Below, piece by piece: positions 62,436 to 64,000 of a DNA stretch of 64,000 bases (positions are counted from its first letter, which is position 1; each line of letters starts with the position of its first letter). The stretch is from NCBI GenBank assembly GCA_017456765.1, contig JAFTIR010000004.1:1-64000 (forward strand), read 5' to 3'. The position numbers and the translations under genes were made by a program. A model generated the notes under the pieces. That model saw only the letters and a program-made list of their open reading frames with translations, ran no database searches and was not told the DNA's origin. Source of the stretch: Clostridia bacterium (GTDB lineage Bacteria > Bacillota > Clostridia > Oscillospirales > CAG-382).

Positions 62436-63746
62436 TCAAATCCCCAATGCAGTGTTGACGAAATCGTCGCCATTGCAAAGCACCGGTGTTATTTGTATAT
62501 TTAACTTTTGTGACAGCTCATCAATGTGCATATTGTCGAGGAATAAATCCCCCTCATGCCTGAGCATAACCGACGGAATAAGCAATTCCTGTCCCAAATT
62601 CTCATTTTCAAGACGGTTGTAAACATCGCCACCAACAAGAAGCCCTGCGACATTAACAGAATGACCGAAAAAGTCATTTTTGCACTCGTATACATCAAAT
62701 GTAAGTCCATCAAATTCCTCTTCCAGCCTTTTCGCCATACGCGAAATAAACGGATACGCCGCCTCACCCGTAACGCTCGATATGTGCCTCGGTTCGTCAA
62801 GACAAAAGCCCTCGTCCTTAAGCTCGTCTATACGGAAAAGCACCTCGTTTTCCATGCTCTTTATAAGTCCGACACCGTTGTCGAGCTGGGGATAGCCGTC
62901 ATAGTAATCCTCGTCCGGAAGCTCGATTCCAGCCTTTAAATACCACTCATCCGAGCATTGCACAATGGTATGTCCCGTCTTTTCTTCGAACTCACGCCTC
63001 TTTTTGTTTACAAGTTTTATGACCTCTTTTGCATCCTCCCTTGAAAAATCCTCCAAAGGATAAAGCCCCTCCCTGTACTTTGTAAGACCCGAGGGTACAA
63101 CCGCAACACTTTCAACACTCGGAAAGAGTGTTGCCAAATCATCAAGAGTTCTCTCAAGCTCTTTTCCGTCGTTTAGCCCCTTGCAAAGCACAATCTGACA
63201 GTTCATGGAAATTCCGCCGTCGCGGAACATATCCATGTAACGAAGCACATCTCCTGCAAAACGGTTATTTAACATCTTGCAGCGAAGAGCGGGATTTGTG
63301 GTATGAACAGAAATATTTATCGGTGAAATTCTCATTTTTATGAGCCTTTCAACCTCAGCTTCTTTCATATTTGTAAGAGTCACATAATTGCCGTAGAAAA
63401 AGCTCATTCTCGAGTCGTCGTCCTTGAAGTAGCACATTTCTCTCATACCGCAAGGGTTCTGGTCAATGAAGCAAAATACACACTTGTTTGTGCAAGAATG
63501 CTTTTCGTCCATAAGATAGGTACTGAATTCAAGTCCGATGTCATCATACTGAGGTTTTTTGATGTCAAAGATAAGTTCTTTGCCATCCCTTTGAACCTTG
63601 AGCTTCAGTTTCTTCTCGGTGATGTAGAATCTGTAATCGAGAACATCATTTATTTCATTGTCACTTATGGAGATGAGAAAGTCTCCTGCAAGAAGTCCTG
63701 CCTTTTCGGCAAGTGATTTCTTTTCAATTCCCGATATTTTTACCAT
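62436..63746 (-). CDS. PDZ/radical-SAM/DUF512 protein
   Basis: 436 residues. N-terminal PDZ-like domain (1-60, GIEKKSLAEKAGLLAGDFLISI), a radical-SAM-type Cys cluster (CTNKCVFCFIDQ, residues about 85-96) with NISVHTTNP downstream, and the C-terminal DUF512 (FDVYECKNDFFGHSVNVAGLLVGGDV). The biochemical role of this family is not settled; it is often encoded next to der, as here. Start ATG 63746 behind AAGGAA. The spacing of 155 bp to der leaves cotranscription open. Confidence 0.9.
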   Translation of the reverse strand: MVKISGIEKKSLAEKAGLLAGDFLISISDNEINDVLDYRFYITEKKLKLKVQRDGKELIFDIKKPQYDDIGLEFSTYLMDEKHSCTNKCVFCFIDQNPCGMREMCYFKDDDSRMSFFYGNYVTLTNMKEAEVERLIKMRISPINISVHTTNPALRCKMLNNRFAGDVLRYMDMFRDGGISMNCQIVLCKGLNDGKELERTLDDLATLFPSVESVAVVPSGLTKYREGLYPLEDFSREDAKEVIKLVNKKRREFEEKTGHTIVQCSDEWYLKAGIELPDEDYYDGYPQLDNGVGLIKSMENEVLFRIDELKDEGFCLDEPRHISSVTGEAAYPFISRMAKRLEEEFDGLTFDVYECKNDFFGHSVNVAGLLVGGDVYNRLENENLGQELLIPSVMLRHEGDLFLDNMHIDELSQKLNIQITPVLCNGDDFVNTALGI

Positions 63747-63782
63747 TATTCAACGTTCCTTGTAACTACATATTCGCACTGA

Positions 63783-63950
63783 GTTCTGTCGGTGGCGTTT
63801 ATGCCGACAGAACGGCGTTATTTGTGCGACACCGACGGCTTGTTTTTTTCCGGAGATTGCCCGCGAATTTGCTGTCGGGCTTTCCCGACGCAGAAAGGGA
63901 AGACTTGCTTATTTCGGCAAACCTTCCCTTATTACGCTTTAGTTGTCGTG
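63783..63950. other. Gene-free stretch with hairpins at the right end
   Basis: Hairpins at 63783-63813 (GTTCTGTCGG/CCGACAGAAC), 63874-63889 (GTCGGG/CCCGAC) and GGGAAG/CTTCCC near 63897-63930. The middle one is an inverted match to DNA near 12460-12478. Any of these may terminate the gene entering from the right. Confidence 0.5.
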
Positions 63951-63966
63951 CAAAGCTAAGAATAAC

Positions 63967-64000
63967 TTACGCTTCCTTTGCTTCTGTGGAAATGTATTCC
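63967..64000 (-). CDS. C-terminal end of a gene entering from the right (partial)
   Basis: The minus strand reads EYISTEAKEA then a stop at 63967-63969. Only ten residues are visible, so no identity can be given; followed by hairpins as after a real gene. Confidence 0.3.
   Translation of the reverse strand, partial: EYISTEAKEA

Overview
The window looks like chromosome of an anaerobic, Gram-positive, probably gut-dwelling member of the Clostridia (Oscillospirales-like). This is an inference from gene content, with no 16S or tRNA present. Supporting signs are AGGAGG-type ribosome binding sites, sigma-A promoters with 17-bp spacers, SLH-anchored S-layer proteins, an infC-rpmI-rplT operon with an attenuator leader, Firmicutes-type LexA boxes (GAAC-N4-GTTC), AddA, a fused TRAP/TAXI transporter and a 2-hydroxyacyl-CoA dehydratase activase pair.

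Layout. 1-8.7 kb: a CobW/G3E metallochaperone with a duplicated His/Cys-rich loop (cut by the left edge), a secreted protein, nagB, and a three-gene sugar or polyol operon (two TIM-barrel isomerases flanking a Gfo/Idh/MocA oxidoreductase) divergent from an AraC regulator, then a flippase. 8.8-16.2 kb: two tandem paralogous S-layer proteins of more than 1100 residues. 16.7-18.2 kb: infC-rpmI-rplT. 18.3-21.9 kb: TAXI binding protein, DUF1850 lipoprotein and fused TRAP permease. 22.2-26.1 kb: aldose epimerase, Na/Pi cotransporter and AraC regulator. 26.3-28.8 kb: a ZnuABC-type metal ABC importer behind a Fur/Zur-like box. 29.0-33.2 kb: activase plus 2-hydroxyacyl-CoA dehydratase-like protein. 33.9-40.5 kb: GH2 beta-galactosidase, GH78 alpha-L-rhamnosidase and a Gfo/Idh oxidoreductase, a plant-glycan utilisation cluster.

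40.6-55.8 kb, minus strand: an accessory island. It has a compact short-tailed-phage virion module (small zinc protein, TerS-like, TerL, portal, scaffold-like, head protein, capsid candidate, connector-like, large tail or adaptor protein, unknown, SH3b-CHAP lysin) with no integrase, repressor or replication gene. It is preceded by a consensus promoter bracketed by LexA-type boxes. Downstream lies a run of small lipoproteins and single-span membrane proteins punctuated by a 33-bp direct repeat. 56.0-56.7 kb: a Sel1-like gene preceded by a roughly 150-nt structured transcript with a perfect promoter, a long rod-like hairpin and an intrinsic terminator just before the ribosome binding site. It is either a small RNA or an attenuated leader. 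56.7-63.7 kb: addA, der and a PDZ/radical-SAM/DUF512 protein.

The intergenic DNA is unusually rich in perfect palindromes that recur as families: TTACTTTT/TTTCTTTT stems in six places, a roughly 140-bp modular palindromic element in three places, and a CATC-TGCC hairpin in three places. No CRISPR array, transposase, rRNA or tRNA was seen.
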